Assembly (NCBI RefSeq): GCF_001648595.1 | Contig: NZ_LBAW01000003.1 | Span: forward strand, 62,001-126,000 | Source: Legionella bozemanae | GTDB taxonomy: Bacteria > Pseudomonadota > Gammaproteobacteria > Legionellales > Legionellaceae | Direction of reading: 5' to 3' | Length of the DNA: 64,000 nucleotides | Part shown: positions 9,197 through 19,399 of the stretch, piece after piece | Layout: each line of letters opens with the position of its first letter | Numbering within the stretch: the first letter of the stretch is position 1 | Program-made: the position numbers and the translations under genes | Notes under the pieces: model-generated | What the model saw: the letters and a program-made list of their open reading frames with translations, nothing else | Told to the model about the DNA's origin: nothing | The model's database searches: none

Positions 9197-9544
9197 TTAT
9201 TTAAGAAATTGGATTAAAATACTAATAGCGCTTTTAAGTTCATTAAAATAAGAAAAAGCTAAGATTAATATAATACCAAGTGCAAAACCTATGGCACTTG
9301 CCTTACCAAAACGAGTATAAACGGTTTTTAATTGTTCTAGATATATTAAATTCTTAAAAGGTCCTAACCACCAAAAATAAAATGGGCGTTCCCAAAAAGG
9401 TTTTTCAAAAATACCGCCTGTAACAAACAATTGTTTACCACATATACTACAGTAAAATACTTGAACCTTATGAGTAACGAGACGATTCTCAAATTTTACA
9501 ATAGGCTCCATACTTTTCTTACAAAATTTACAGGGTAACTTCAT
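9197..9544 (-). CDS. Small zinc-ribbon membrane protein
   Basis: A 115-residue protein with four cysteines in two CxxC pairs, CKFC (residues 5-8) and CSIC (residues 32-35), typical of a zinc ribbon, followed by an aromatic stretch (PFWERPFYFWWLG) and one transmembrane helix at about residues 84-103 (AIGFALGIILILAFSYF). The ribbon should face the cytoplasm with the C-terminus anchored in the membrane. I do not recognise a named family. The start is the only ATG ahead of the first CxxC. No operon partner is present. Confidence 0.65.
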   Translation of the reverse strand: MKLPCKFCKKSMEPIVKFENRLVTHKVQVFYCSICGKQLFVTGGIFEKPFWERPFYFWWLGPFKNLIYLEQLKTVYTRFGKASAIGFALGIILILAFSYFNELKSAISILIQFLK

Positions 9545-9909
9545 GATAAAAACCTTTTTAAATATCCTGATATTAAGTATAAAGGAATTACTATCAATAA
9601 CTCATTTAATGTACTTTCACTAAGCATAGCCATTCTTCTTTACCTGTTGATATGCTTGAGGCGAAGAACAATCACACCTACTAATGAATTACAAATCTCC
9701 TCATGAAAAATGTTATTATTTTTTAAACTAAAGAAACAAATATATCTTAAGATAAACAATTATAAATAAATCATGAGTAGAGCGACAGTTCGAAAATTAA
9801 GATTCTCCAAAAACAAGGTTATAAAATTTAAAGAATTTGTTTAAGTACAAAAATACATTTAAAAATGTGCTGCTCGAATTCTTATTTCTTGCTCAATAAG
9901 GAAAAAATC
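9545..9909. other. Divergent AT-rich intergenic region
   Basis: Region between the zinc-ribbon gene (-) and the amidase gene (+). It must contain both promoters, but no operator, repeat or small gene stands out. A longer amidase frame could start at 9865, but that start lacks a ribosome site. Confidence 0.4.
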
Positions 9910-11277
9910 ATGAACAAGGATTTATGCTTCATAAGTGCAGTAGAACTAAACACTCTTTATCGAGATAAAAAAACGTCTCCCGTTGAAGTGTGTCAAGCAA
10001 CTTTGCAGAAAATCCAAGATATAAATGGTGAAATTAATGCGTTTCAGCACATTGATGGGGAAACAGCAATGGAAATGGCCCGCCTCTCAGAAATGCGTTG
10101 GTATAGAAAAAAAGAACTAGGATTCATTGATGGCATTCCTCTTACAATAAAAGATAATATTTTAACAAAGGGCTATCCTTCTTTATGTGGTTCAAAGACA
10201 GTTAACCCTAATCAACAGTGGAATATTGATGCTCCTGCTGTTGCGAGACTTCGAGAGCAAGGGGCTGTATTTTTGGGAAAAACAACTATGCCCGAATTTG
10301 CATGGAAGGTAACAACCGAAAGTCCTCTCTTTGGTATAACACGTAATCCATGGAATCAGAGTTATACCCCTGGCGGCTCTAGTGGTGGTGCTGCGGCAGC
10401 AGTGGCAAGTGGTATGGGTACTTTGGCATTGGCATCGGATGGTGGGGGGTCTATTCGTGTACCGGCCAGTCATTGTAACCTCGTGGGGTTTAAACCAACG
10501 CACGGTCGGGTGCCAGATTATCCCCCGTCACCATTTGGGACTAACTCCAATATTGGGCCTATTGCCAGAACCGTTGCAGATATCGCGTTAATGATGAATG
10601 TGATAACTCAATACGATTCTCGAGATTGGTATAGTTTACCGCCGGAGCATGTTGACTATCTAAGAAAGATAAAAGGTAATGTAAGAAAAATTAAAGTTGC
10701 CTATAGTCCAGATTTAGGTTTAAGTTCAGTATATTCTCCTATTACACCAGAGGTCGCGGAAGTAACTAAAAAGGGGGTTGCTCAATTAAATTTAATAGGC
10801 GTTGCTGTTGAAGAAATTGACTTAGGAAACAATTTCTTTGAAAAAGGAGCCAAAGCTTATGAGACCATTCGCTTTGCGATGCTTACTTCCTTGGTATCAA
10901 AGTTAACTCCTCAACAGCAATCTGTAATGGACTCTGAGCTATTGAAGACCTCTAAAGAAAATTCTATATCCCTTAATAAGTATTTAGAAGCGGAACAAGA
11001 AAGACGTTTGTTTGGTTCCAAATTAAACCAGTTTTTTGCTAAATACGATCTTTTAATAACACCTACTATCCATTGTCTTCCTGGACTCGTAGAACAACTT
11101 GCTCCAGAACCCTTTTTAACCATGTGCTTTAATTTTTCAAGACATCCAGCGATATCGATACCTTGTGGTTTTTCTAAAAATGGGCTGCCAATTGGATTGC
11201 AAATGATTAGTGGGCATTATAGAGATGCTTTTTTACTCAAAGTAGCTTATGCATTCGAGCAAACACTGTCAAATTAA
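9910..11277 (+). CDS. Amidase (amidase-signature family)
   Basis: Hydrolase of the amidase-signature superfamily, which cleaves amide bonds through a Ser-cisSer-Lys triad. Counting from the ATG at 9910, the triad is K81 (PLTIKDNIL), S158 (PGGSSGGAAAAVA) and S181 (DGGGSIRVPAS); the GFKPTHGRVP strand follows. Length (455 aa) is normal. The start at 9910 is preferred over 9865 because AAGGA lies 7 bases upstream. It lacks the Glu-tRNA amidotransferase GatA-specific context (no gatB or gatC nearby), so it is more likely a stand-alone amidase; its substrate is unknown. A decayed copy of residues about 77-145 occurs at 27561-27775. Confidence 0.88.
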   Translation: MNKDLCFISAVELNTLYRDKKTSPVEVCQATLQKIQDINGEINAFQHIDGETAMEMARLSEMRWYRKKELGFIDGIPLTIKDNILTKGYPSLCGSKTVNPNQQWNIDAPAVARLREQGAVFLGKTTMPEFAWKVTTESPLFGITRNPWNQSYTPGGSSGGAAAAVASGMGTLALASDGGGSIRVPASHCNLVGFKPTHGRVPDYPPSPFGTNSNIGPIARTVADIALMMNVITQYDSRDWYSLPPEHVDYLRKIKGNVRKIKVAYSPDLGLSSVYSPITPEVAEVTKKGVAQLNLIGVAVEEIDLGNNFFEKGAKAYETIRFAMLTSLVSKLTPQQQSVMDSELLKTSKENSISLNKYLEAEQERRLFGSKLNQFFAKYDLLITPTIHCLPGLVEQLAPEPFLTMCFNFSRHPAISIPCGFSKNGLPIGLQMISGHYRDAFLLKVAYAFEQTLSN

Positions 11278-11608
11278 GTGATAATAATAGGACGAGCAAA
11301 TAGCTTCTTTTCTAAATATAAATGCTTCCTACTGTTGGTCAAGGGAAACAACACCTCATGTCGCATCTCCTTTCATCTCCGGGGCGAGGGCAAGGCGATA
11401 ATCCCTGCCACTCTAAAATTTTTTAAGACTAATTGACAAGTATCTCAATACACGGGGAAGCGTTATGCGCTTCATCTAATGAATGCTCAGTAAAACTTCC
11501 CGTTTTCATGCAGTTTGGAGACCAATGCCCCATTAACTATTAACGACAACCAACTGTATTAAGTACCCTTATTTCTTGCTTTTGCCAACATAGTTAATTT
11601 CTCGCCTT
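11278..11608. other. Intergenic region between convergent genes
   Basis: Between the amidase (+) and the inverse autotransporter (-). I see no gene and no strong terminator hairpin. A slightly GC-richer patch at about 11375-11410 has no recognisable coding content. Confidence 0.35.
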
Positions 11609-14600
11609 CTAACAATCAGACTCAGGGCCGCCATTAGAGGAGCATTGCGATTTAGGTGAACTATTATTGACAACAGTAGTCGATAATACTGGTATCGCGA
11701 AAATATCGCCAGAAGCTGATACATGGGACGCCTCGTTTCCTTCAAAAACAACCATATTAGCGGCATAAACTCCATATCCCTCACCGCTGCCTCCTAAAAC
11801 ATTAATCGTAGAATTAGTAACCGTCGCATTACCGCTATTGCTATTGAATAGATCCGCTAAAATCCCCATCGTGAAAAGGTCTCCACTCGCATTAACTACT
11901 GAATTCGTAACAACCACATTCCGATTAAAACCCGCAATACCCACCACCTCACCTCCACCATTTGCAGTTACCGTGGAATTCGTTACGAATGCGTCCATAT
12001 CACCGTATACGCCGTATGTCGTTCCACCACCTGTTGCCTTCACTGTGGAATTATCGATTATGACCGTATTGCTATCACTTACAACTGCATAGGTATCTCC
12101 TCCTCCTATAACACTACTGATGGAATTAGTTATTGTAAGCCCATTGACCGCCAATATTCCTACAGTCTGCCCTCCGCCGACAGCACTAACATTAGAGCTG
12201 TCTACAGTGGCGTTGTTAAAAGCTTGCACTCCATAGGCAAAACCACCACCAAAGACCTGTATGTTAGAATTACCTACCATCAAATTATTGTTACCGTACA
12301 CTCCGAAGGTATTTCCTTCACTAACAGCCTTAATGATGGAATTAGTGACAATACTATCATTGGCAAATACCGCAAGGGTCTCGTAAACACTAGTAGCATT
12401 AATACTAGAATTATCTATTATCAAACTATTATTGCCGGATACTGCGATAGTAGTACCTTCACTCACGGTGTTAATGATAGAATTCATAACGGTACCATCA
12501 TAGGCCGATACACCTACAGACTGGCCCTGATTAGCAATTGCACTAATAATAGAGTTATCTATTATTAAACCATTATTGCCAGATACTGCGGTAGCATTCC
12601 CTTCACTCACGGCACTAACGGTAGAATTACTGACATTACCATCATAGGCTGATATCCCGTAGGCAAGTCCTCCGTCACTGGCAACACTAATGAATGAGTT
12701 ATTAATAGTTGCATTGCCTACAGCACTGATCCCATAAGCAGCACTTCCTAGACCCGGTAGGCTTTCAACATTTATGGTGCTTTGGGTCATTATAGCGTCG
12801 TTATCAGTATAAAGACCATACACTTGCGCAGCCGAATTCTGGAGATGAAGACTTGAATTAGTCGTTGTACCATTATTGTGAGCATATATTCCATATTGCT
12901 CGCCAAGTCCATTTAGACTCATTATGGAAGAGATAAGGCTGGCATTGTGTTCTGCATAAACTCCAGTTAAGGTTGCGAAATCAGTTCCTATTACATCCAA
13001 AAGAGAAGTTAATACTAATGCATCCTGGTCTGCTTTAACTGCAAAAACACTACCTAAACCCGTACTACCAGAAGTAATATTAGAATTAGTTACCAACACA
13101 TTATCTTTACCGTAAATGCCGTAGGTATTTCCCTCATTTAAACTTGCGGAAAATATAGTCGTGTTATTTACATAAGCATTCTCACCCGCAAAGACAGCAT
13201 ATGTTTCGGGGGCACCACTGCCAGTAGCAGTTACAGCTGAATTATAAACATTTATATTCCCAGTAGCACCTGCAGCGATTAATTCATCAAATCCTGTTTC
13301 AGTCAATAATGAAGGGATAATCTGGTTGTTGTTGGTAACTTGCACATCATGAATCAGTCCATTACCTGTCCACCATAACCCTCCAACAATCTCGGGACGA
13401 GCATTACCACTTGCTGGCTGTCTAAAATCATAGGTTCTGCCCCAAATACTTTGTCCATTATATAAGTTAACAAAACCATCAGCGCCCATGGTAGGAACTT
13501 GATAAGTTCCTGACGCAAACCATAAAGACGCGTTCGGCGCTACAGCATTAATACCAGTAACAACACCTTGATACAAATCAAGACAAGGATTTTCAGCGGT
13601 ACAACTATTTAAGTTAATGGACCACTGATTACTGCCCTGAGGACTAAAAAACCACACATTATCAGCAAGCAGTTGTGTTGGCCCGCTGGCTACAAAGCTA
13701 TTACGAACAGGACTCGCAAGACCATAAGATTGACGTGCAATATGGCGAATAATAGGCTCTTCCATTCGATTGCTTAATCGGTTAACATCCGTATGATTAG
13801 GACCGCCAAAACTGTACCGAATTCCTAATGAGAACTTATTTTTATTTTGGTTGTCGTAATTATTTTGAACAATAAGCGATGCATTATTATTCATATATAA
13901 TTCAATATTGGCCTCTACTCCATTAATGCTTTTTGCGGTCTTATAATCGAAGTGATAGACACCTCCTCGTACCCATCCCCCTTTCAGGAATGGGAAATAA
14001 CGCCCTACCTCTCCTTCTACACCATTACCGAACTCATTCACCAAAGCTACCGGAGTATCAATAAAACTATGCCCGTGACCACCAGCTAAATAATTAGTCA
14101 TCCCCGAATCACTTAATGTAGATTGAGGAATATCACTCGCCATTATATATTGATAAGGCTGTTGGCGATCACTCATTGGAATATAGCCCTGAATACGTGC
14201 TTCATAATGGCGAGTCAATAGTTCAATACCAGGGTTTGCAAGCCATGCATGGGTATGCGCTCTGGTTCGTTGATAATCACCAAAAAAATAACCGCCTAAA
14301 ATAACCTCATGCGTATTTAAAGTAGTTAAACGACGAAGACCCGAACCAAGGCTAAAAGCATAATTATCATACCGCCCAGCCATAAAACTACCGTCAGCAA
14401 ACCATAAATGATTCGCATTACCTTGAATAGGAATTAAACTATCTACAAAACCTCCTAACTGATTTCTTCCTCCAAGCCCTTGACCGGTATAACGTTTAGT
14501 CCAGGGAGTCCCTGCACCCAGTAATTCATTTTGAGCATTAGCATTCAATGCATTTAAGCTTAAAAGAGCTATAGCGACAACGACTGGTTTTATTTTTAAC

Positions 14601-14614
14601 GTCCTTATAAGCAT
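11609..14614 (-). CDS. Inverse autotransporter with beta-helix-like repeat passenger
   Basis: Predicted type Ve secreted surface protein of 1001 residues. Order: signal peptide (residues 1-27, ending NANA), a linker with GLGGRNQLGGF, then an N-terminal outer-membrane beta-barrel (about residues 55-275) with invasin/intimin-like blocks (GGYFFGDYQ, NEFGNGVEGEVGRYFPF, FSLGIRYSFGG), then a long exported passenger (about 320-1001). The passenger is a Ser/Asn/Gly-rich ladder of short repeats such as VTNSTVTANGGG and YGVYG, typical of a right-handed beta-helix. Barrel-first order separates it from classical autotransporters. It is divergent from the secreted metalloprotease gene, with a palindrome between them. 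Passenger activity is unknown; adhesin is the simplest guess. The last residues include two Cys (QCSSNGGPESDC). Confidence 0.75.
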   Translation of the reverse strand: MLIRTLKIKPVVVAIALLSLNALNANAQNELLGAGTPWTKRYTGQGLGGRNQLGGFVDSLIPIQGNANHLWFADGSFMAGRYDNYAFSLGSGLRRLTTLNTHEVILGGYFFGDYQRTRAHTHAWLANPGIELLTRHYEARIQGYIPMSDRQQPYQYIMASDIPQSTLSDSGMTNYLAGGHGHSFIDTPVALVNEFGNGVEGEVGRYFPFLKGGWVRGGVYHFDYKTAKSINGVEANIELYMNNNASLIVQNNYDNQNKNKFSLGIRYSFGGPNHTDVNRLSNRMEEPIIRHIARQSYGLASPVRNSFVASGPTQLLADNVWFFSPQGSNQWSINLNSCTAENPCLDLYQGVVTGINAVAPNASLWFASGTYQVPTMGADGFVNLYNGQSIWGRTYDFRQPASGNARPEIVGGLWWTGNGLIHDVQVTNNNQIIPSLLTETGFDELIAAGATGNINVYNSAVTATGSGAPETYAVFAGENAYVNNTTIFSASLNEGNTYGIYGKDNVLVTNSNITSGSTGLGSVFAVKADQDALVLTSLLDVIGTDFATLTGVYAEHNASLISSIMSLNGLGEQYGIYAHNNGTTTNSSLHLQNSAAQVYGLYTDNDAIMTQSTINVESLPGLGSAAYGISAVGNATINNSFISVASDGGLAYGISAYDGNVSNSTVSAVSEGNATAVSGNNGLIIDNSIISAIANQGQSVGVSAYDGTVMNSIINTVSEGTTIAVSGNNSLIIDNSSINATSVYETLAVFANDSIVTNSIIKAVSEGNTFGVYGNNNLMVGNSNIQVFGGGFAYGVQAFNNATVDSSNVSAVGGGQTVGILAVNGLTITNSISSVIGGGDTYAVVSDSNTVIIDNSTVKATGGGTTYGVYGDMDAFVTNSTVTANGGGEVVGIAGFNRNVVVTNSVVNASGDLFTMGILADLFNSNSGNATVTNSTINVLGGSGEGYGVYAANMVVFEGNEASHVSASGDIFAIPVLSTTVVNNSSPKSQCSSNGGPESDC

Positions 14615-14759
14615 TCATATATCCTTAGTGGTTTTTAATATTCAACAACAAAAATTAGTTAGGTTTAGAGCAAATTAATTTTGAAAAATTATGCCTTTTA
14701 TTCATCACTTAAAAACTGATTCTTTCACAATCAACTATGGAAATCCAGGGCATAAGTTA

Positions 14760-14775
14760 TGGGTAATAATACCCA
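14760..14775. promoter_or_regulatory. Palindrome in a divergent promoter region
   Basis: TGGGTA-ATAA-TACCCA is a perfect 6-bp dyad with a 4-base spacer, located between the divergent inverse autotransporter and metalloprotease genes, about 57 bases before the metalloprotease start. It could be an operator controlling both, or only a small hairpin in the metalloprotease leader. Confidence 0.35.
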
Positions 14776-14831
14776 GATTGACATTATTAGAGGTTTTCCA
14801 TAATCTCTAGATTTACATAAGGAGCTTCATA

Positions 14832-16829
14832 ATGACAAGGCTGTCCGCCACTATAGTTGTGTTGGGTTTATTTTCAGGAGTAGTACATGCGAGTAAAAAT
14901 TTGCCAGAGGATCATCTGAATCAGGTTATCTTCTCTGCACAATCTGGGATACAGCAACAAGACATAAAAAATCCCACTCCATTCAAAATAATTAAAATTG
15001 ACGTAAAGCACCTTCAAACCCAATTAAAAAAAACACTCAAAGTTAGCGCAGGCACTCCGATTCAGTTACCGTTTCCTGATGGAAGTATCCACACTTATAA
15101 AGTATGGGAAAATCATACTCTTCACCCTGATTTAGCTGCTCACTTTCCTGAAATTAAAACCTATAATGCTTATGGTGTTTCTAATTCTGACGAGTTTGTT
15201 AAGTTTGATATTACCCCCGCTGGCTTTCATGCAATGATTATAAGACCGGGAAAAGATACTCTTTATATCGATCCAATATCTAATTCGCCTAATTCTCTTT
15301 ATAGGGTATGGACTAATAAAGAAATCCCTGTGAGCAAACCAGGCCAGTGCCTTGTCGAAGATAGTCTAAGTATGGAACCACAACGATTGAAAGCGGAGGC
15401 AACTTCTTGTACATTAAGGACCTTTAGACTCGCGCTCGCCGCTACTTCTTCCTATACTGCAGCCCATGGAGGAACTGTCGCCGGTGTACTTGCAGCACAG
15501 AGCACCACTGTCAATCGGATTAATGGGATATATGAGCGTGATTTAAATATTTCTCTGCAATTAGTCAATCCTACAGCTCCCGCTTATCCCTCCTCTCCTT
15601 ATCCCATTATTTTTGGTGATCCAGCGAATCCCACACCACCCAATCCTTATACATCAAACAATGATGTGAGTATTTTGATAGAGGAAAATCAAAATTTCTT
15701 CAATAATACCATCGATCCAAACTCTTATGACGTTGGCCATGTTTATAGCTATACTAAGAGCATGGAAGATCTTACTTATGCAGGCTTGGCTACTATAAGG
15801 AGTACCTGTAATCCTCTTTATAAAGCTCGTGCCGCCAGCTTATCCTTTTATGTAGCTCCAAACGATTTTGATATTAACGTTATTGCTCATGAAATAGGAC
15901 ATCAATTTGGTGCCACACATACTCAAAACAATGAATGCAGTCGCACTCCAGAATCTTCGGTAGAAACCGGCAGTGGAGTCACTACCATGAGTTATGGTGC
16001 ATCTTATTGTTATCCGTCTGTGATCAATGCTAGTTTTGATTTTTTTCATGCCTTCTCGGTACAACAGATTGAAGCTTATCTAGCTACCCTGCCCAACCCA
16101 CCTACTTGTGGTTCGAATACCTCAACATTACCTATACCGGCACCGACAATTAATTCAACGAATGGTAATTCTGTTATACCGGTGAATACGCCCTTTACTC
16201 TTACAGGAAATGTTACTCCAGGGGCACCTTCCGAAATTTTAAATTATATTTGGGAGCAAATGGATATAGAAATAACTCATCAACCACCTGTTAAAAGCGC
16301 CACTGGAGGCCCCAATTTTAGAGATTTTCTTCCTAATAGGTCACCTATACGCTATTTCCCTAACCTAAATGATTTAGCTAGAGGAGGACCTTTCACCTGG
16401 GAAGTGTTGCCTTCTGTCTCACGAACACTTAATTTTAGACTCACCGCTCGTCAGAATAACCCAGCACCTGGAGTAGGCTCCTGCAACGCGTTTACTGATG
16501 TTACCGTAACAACCGATGCGAACTCCGGCCCTTTTCTTTTAATTCACCCTAACCGTAGCGGTATTATCTGGACTCAAGGATCTAATCAAAATATTACCTG
16601 GAAGGTTGCCAATACAAATAATCTCCCTGTTAATGCACCTTTTGTCGATATCTTGCTCTCAGTTAATGGCGGTTTAACGTTTCCTTATGTGCTAGCAACA
16701 CACATTCCTAATTCAGGAAGCACTTACATCAAAGTGCCATCTGTGAGTACCTCCACAGCACGGATCATGGTTATGGCTTCAGATAAGCGGTTTTTTACAG
16801 TACCAGGAAAAAATTTCACTATAAGATAA
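14832..16829 (+). CDS. Secreted zinc metalloprotease, reprolysin-like
   Basis: Exported metzincin peptidase of 665 residues. A signal peptide covers residues 1-20 (cleavage after VVHA). A propeptide-like region follows to about residue 195. The catalytic domain has the full metzincin signature HEIGHQFGATH (H353, E354, H357, H363) and a Met-turn (TTMSYG) about 35 residues later. Cysteines cluster around the active site. After about residue 420 there are two beta-sandwich-like regions (PAPTINSTNG, then a last domain with GSNQNITWKVANTN), probably Ig-like modules for substrate or surface contact. It resembles bacterial M12B/M72-type proteases known from secretomes; export by type II secretion is likely but inferred. 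A GGAG ribosome site precedes the ATG. A strong terminator follows. Confidence 0.85.
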   Translation: MTRLSATIVVLGLFSGVVHASKNLPEDHLNQVIFSAQSGIQQQDIKNPTPFKIIKIDVKHLQTQLKKTLKVSAGTPIQLPFPDGSIHTYKVWENHTLHPDLAAHFPEIKTYNAYGVSNSDEFVKFDITPAGFHAMIIRPGKDTLYIDPISNSPNSLYRVWTNKEIPVSKPGQCLVEDSLSMEPQRLKAEATSCTLRTFRLALAATSSYTAAHGGTVAGVLAAQSTTVNRINGIYERDLNISLQLVNPTAPAYPSSPYPIIFGDPANPTPPNPYTSNNDVSILIEENQNFFNNTIDPNSYDVGHVYSYTKSMEDLTYAGLATIRSTCNPLYKARAASLSFYVAPNDFDINVIAHEIGHQFGATHTQNNECSRTPESSVETGSGVTTMSYGASYCYPSVINASFDFFHAFSVQQIEAYLATLPNPPTCGSNTSTLPIPAPTINSTNGNSVIPVNTPFTLTGNVTPGAPSEILNYIWEQMDIEITHQPPVKSATGGPNFRDFLPNRSPIRYFPNLNDLARGGPFTWEVLPSVSRTLNFRLTARQNNPAPGVGSCNAFTDVTVTTDANSGPFLLIHPNRSGIIWTQGSNQNITWKVANTNNLPVNAPFVDILLSVNGGLTFPYVLATHIPNSGSTYIKVPSVSTSTARIMVMASDKRFFTVPGKNFTIR

Positions 16830-16850
16830 GAAAAAAGTGTGTTGCAAAAA

Positions 16851-16882
16851 TAAATGGGCCATTATAAAAAATGGCCCATTTA
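16851..16882 (+). terminator. Strong terminator after the metalloprotease gene
   Basis: TAAATGGGCCATT (16851-16863) and AATGGCCCATTTA (16870-16882) form a perfect 13-bp stem with a 6-base loop, about 20 bases after the stop codon. Confidence 0.75.
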
Positions 16883-17067
16883 GATTAAGGAATAAATATT
16901 AAAAATGTGGTTCTTAAGAAAATTTATCTTATGTAAATCATAATTAACTATTTCTTTTAGCAAACTCACCTTGGTTCATTACTCATAGAATTTCTTGAAA
17001 TAAAGCAAATAATAAAAATAGATAATTAAATCGGGAATAAAGATCTTTACTATGCAAGGTTGCTTAC

Positions 17068-17892
17068 ATGAAAAACACACAAACCATTAAAGAGATGATA
17101 GCTTTATCTACCGGGATTCAATCTTATTGTATTCCTCTGAAAGAAATAGGGTTTCATACATTCACTGTTCTGATTAATTTTGATAATAACTCACAAATAA
17201 ATTTAAGCAATCGACCTCAATGGATTAACGATTATTATGAATTAAAATTATATGAAAGCAGTATATTTGATACAAATCCTACATTATTTAACAGCGGAGT
17301 GAGCATTTGGCCTCAAGACTCTCATTTACCAGTATTTCAGCATGGATTACTTCACTTCGATAGCGGTCAAGGAATAACAATCTGCCATCGCGCAATAGAT
17401 TACACCGCTTTTTATTTTTTTTCCGGCTCAAAAAAAAATGCGGGATTATTAAATGTCATTATTAATAATCTTACTTTTTTTGAGGATTTTATTAATTATT
17501 TTACTAGGGAGGCCGATCACATAATTAGTTCTGCATTTTCTTTGAAATTTAGTCGAATACAAAAAGAAAATAATAATATATTAAGTGATTCTTTTATTCT
17601 TAATAACTTAAATAAATACAATAAGTGCCAACTTCGAATACAAGAAATAAGAAAAAAAATAACCGATAAACCAACCCCATTTAACTCAGAATTATCTTTA
17701 AGGCAAAAACAAGTTCTTTTCTGGTATGCAAAAGGTAAAACTGCCAAACAAACAGCTAAAATATTAGGGCTTTCTCCACGCACAGTAGAACGACATTTTG
17801 AAGAAATTCGCAAAAAAAAAGGTAACAAAAATAAGCAAGAAATATTAAATGAATTTTTGAGATTATCCTATGAGGGAAGATTAGAGTTTTAG
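17068..17892 (+). CDS. LuxR-family transcriptional regulator
   Basis: A 274-residue DNA-binding regulator. The C-terminal GerE/LuxR helix-turn-helix is clear at about residues 212-265: LSLRQKQVLFWYAKGKTAKQ, then AKILGLSPRTVERHFEEI with the invariant RTVE-H recognition helix. The N-terminal 200 residues contain no receiver-domain signature (no phospho-Asp motif) and I cannot confirm an acyl-homoserine-lactone pocket. It lies about 200 bases upstream of the TIR gene in the same direction but is probably a separate unit. Start: ATG after TTGCTTAC with only a weak AAGG further upstream. Confidence 0.85.
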   Translation: MKNTQTIKEMIALSTGIQSYCIPLKEIGFHTFTVLINFDNNSQINLSNRPQWINDYYELKLYESSIFDTNPTLFNSGVSIWPQDSHLPVFQHGLLHFDSGQGITICHRAIDYTAFYFFSGSKKNAGLLNVIINNLTFFEDFINYFTREADHIISSAFSLKFSRIQKENNNILSDSFILNNLNKYNKCQLRIQEIRKKITDKPTPFNSELSLRQKQVLFWYAKGKTAKQTAKILGLSPRTVERHFEEIRKKKGNKNKQEILNEFLRLSYEGRLEF

Positions 17893-18098
17893 AATATTTA
17901 AATAAAGAAATCTGAGACCAATTTTCAGCTAAAAGTGTCTTCTCTAACAGGAGAAAATACATCTTTGTCCCTAGCATTATATTAAGTTGCGTGTATCATT
18001 TTAAAATTTGATTCTTTTTCACAGTATTTTAGTAACTAATCGCTTTAAAGATAAAAAGCATTTTCCAATTTCCAATTAATATTTTCTTATGGTTTACT

Positions 18099-19322
18099 AT
18101 GTTATTTAATGAAAATTTATTACAAATCAATAAAATTGTTAGCGCTCTTAATGAGCTTTTCAATAATATTAACTACTCCTCTAGACACCCTCAATTTCAA
18201 ATTTTTTTAACTTGCTTGGAAAGCTTATTGCAATCAACTCAGTATATTAATTATTTGCCGAAACAGAGTTTTTATTTAAAGCAAATTAGTTTGCTTAGAG
18301 AATTAAAAGTGTGTCATAGGAAGTGTTTAAATATGCTCTATATCTCAAAAGAATATAGTGAGTTTTTTCCTTCTCATATTCCTCTTGATATTGTTGATGA
18401 TTTACTGATGAAATTAGATAATATTTGCAAGACATTAAGGGATAAAGAAGAAACCGAAGTAAAGCCTTATATTAAAAATAAATGGATAATGAGTTTTCCA
18501 TTAGCAGATAATATTCGAGAACGCCTAGATCAGGTTTTATACTCCTTGAATAAGTCCATGCTAACAAAGAATAAATTACCGCCGTCTGTCTTTATAAGTT
18601 ATGCCTGGCCATTTCCCGATAAGATTAAAGAAGAGTTTTGGATGCATAATTTTATTTTAATTTTAGCTAATGATCTCAAAAAGGCCGGAGTTTTAGTATT
18701 TGTTGACTTTCAACATAGCAGATGGGGACATCGTATCCAATCCCACATTAGTCGGATTAAAGAGTGTGACGCAGTTATTTTATTAGGCACTTCTTCTTTA
18801 AAATCAAAATATGAAAATCCGGATTTTCACATGGTGCAAGATGAGCTCAGCGAAATAATCCATAGTCATAAACCAGTAATACCTATTTTACTTACGGGTG
18901 ATTTTTTCGAATCCTTTCCTAGAGCAATTGTAAGAAACTTGGCGATTGAAGATTGGCGAGAGGAATCGTATATCGCTCATTTAAAAGACCTATTACAGCA
19001 CCTATATTCCCCTAACTCCAAAGCTTATAAAACCTTATGGGATAGCTTATTGCAGTTTGTACAAACCCAATTTCAAAATAAGGCCAGCGTTAATTTGTCA
19101 GGTCAAAGACTAGGAACATTAATTAGTTCAAGCTCATTTCAATCAAAGGAAAAAGCTAAAACTTATAAAGAAACAACTTCGGTGACCATACGCAAAACTG
19201 ACGATCAAATGGATAAACAAGCTGATTTATTTCATGAGAAACAGCGATTTTTTAGACTTCCTCCTTTACAAGAAAAAAATAATCCTTATCGGCTCCCGCA
19301 AATTAACCTAAAACTAAAATAG
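18099..19322 (+). CDS. TIR-domain protein
   Basis: A 407-residue protein with a helical N-terminal part (1-160), a TIR or SEFIR-like domain at about 162-285, and a disordered, Lys- and Gln-rich tail. TIR box 1 is PPSVFISYAWPFP; box 2 corresponds to FVDFQHSRWGHRI; the segment VQDELSEI contains the Glu expected at the catalytic position of NAD-cleaving TIR domains, and PVIPILLTG is the last strand. It lacks membrane segments or a signal peptide. It could be a translocated host-directed protein (bacterial TIR effectors are known) or part of a defence or NADase system; the sequence does not decide. A decayed partial copy lies at 30428-30661. A terminator follows at 19364. Confidence 0.8.
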   Translation: MLFNENLLQINKIVSALNELFNNINYSSRHPQFQIFLTCLESLLQSTQYINYLPKQSFYLKQISLLRELKVCHRKCLNMLYISKEYSEFFPSHIPLDIVDDLLMKLDNICKTLRDKEETEVKPYIKNKWIMSFPLADNIRERLDQVLYSLNKSMLTKNKLPPSVFISYAWPFPDKIKEEFWMHNFILILANDLKKAGVLVFVDFQHSRWGHRIQSHISRIKECDAVILLGTSSLKSKYENPDFHMVQDELSEIIHSHKPVIPILLTGDFFESFPRAIVRNLAIEDWREESYIAHLKDLLQHLYSPNSKAYKTLWDSLLQFVQTQFQNKASVNLSGQRLGTLISSSSFQSKEKAKTYKETTSVTIRKTDDQMDKQADLFHEKQRFFRLPPLQEKNNPYRLPQINLKLK

Positions 19323-19363
19323 GAATCTTTCTCTCATTCAACAAGTTACAAGTTATGCGTGCT

Positions 19364-19388
19364 AAAAGCCCACTGTTGATGGGCTTTT
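19364..19388. terminator. Bidirectional terminator between convergent genes
   Basis: AAAAGCCCA (19364-19372) pairs with TGGGCTTTT (19380-19388), a perfect 9-bp stem with A and U tracts on both sides. It separates the TIR gene (+) from the DsbG-like gene (-). Confidence 0.85.
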
Positions 19389-19399
19389 TCATATTTCAA

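Noticed and set aside
10192-10591. Frames on both strands inside the amidase gene
   Set aside because: They are shadows of the conserved amidase-signature region.
9910-11277. GatA subunit of Glu-tRNA(Gln) amidotransferase
   Set aside because: The signature is shared by all amidase-signature enzymes, no gatB or gatC gene is adjacent, and a diverged second copy would be unusual for gatA.
11838-12568. Plus-strand frames opposite the inverse autotransporter passenger
   Set aside because: They mirror the repeat structure of the passenger gene and have no independent start signals.
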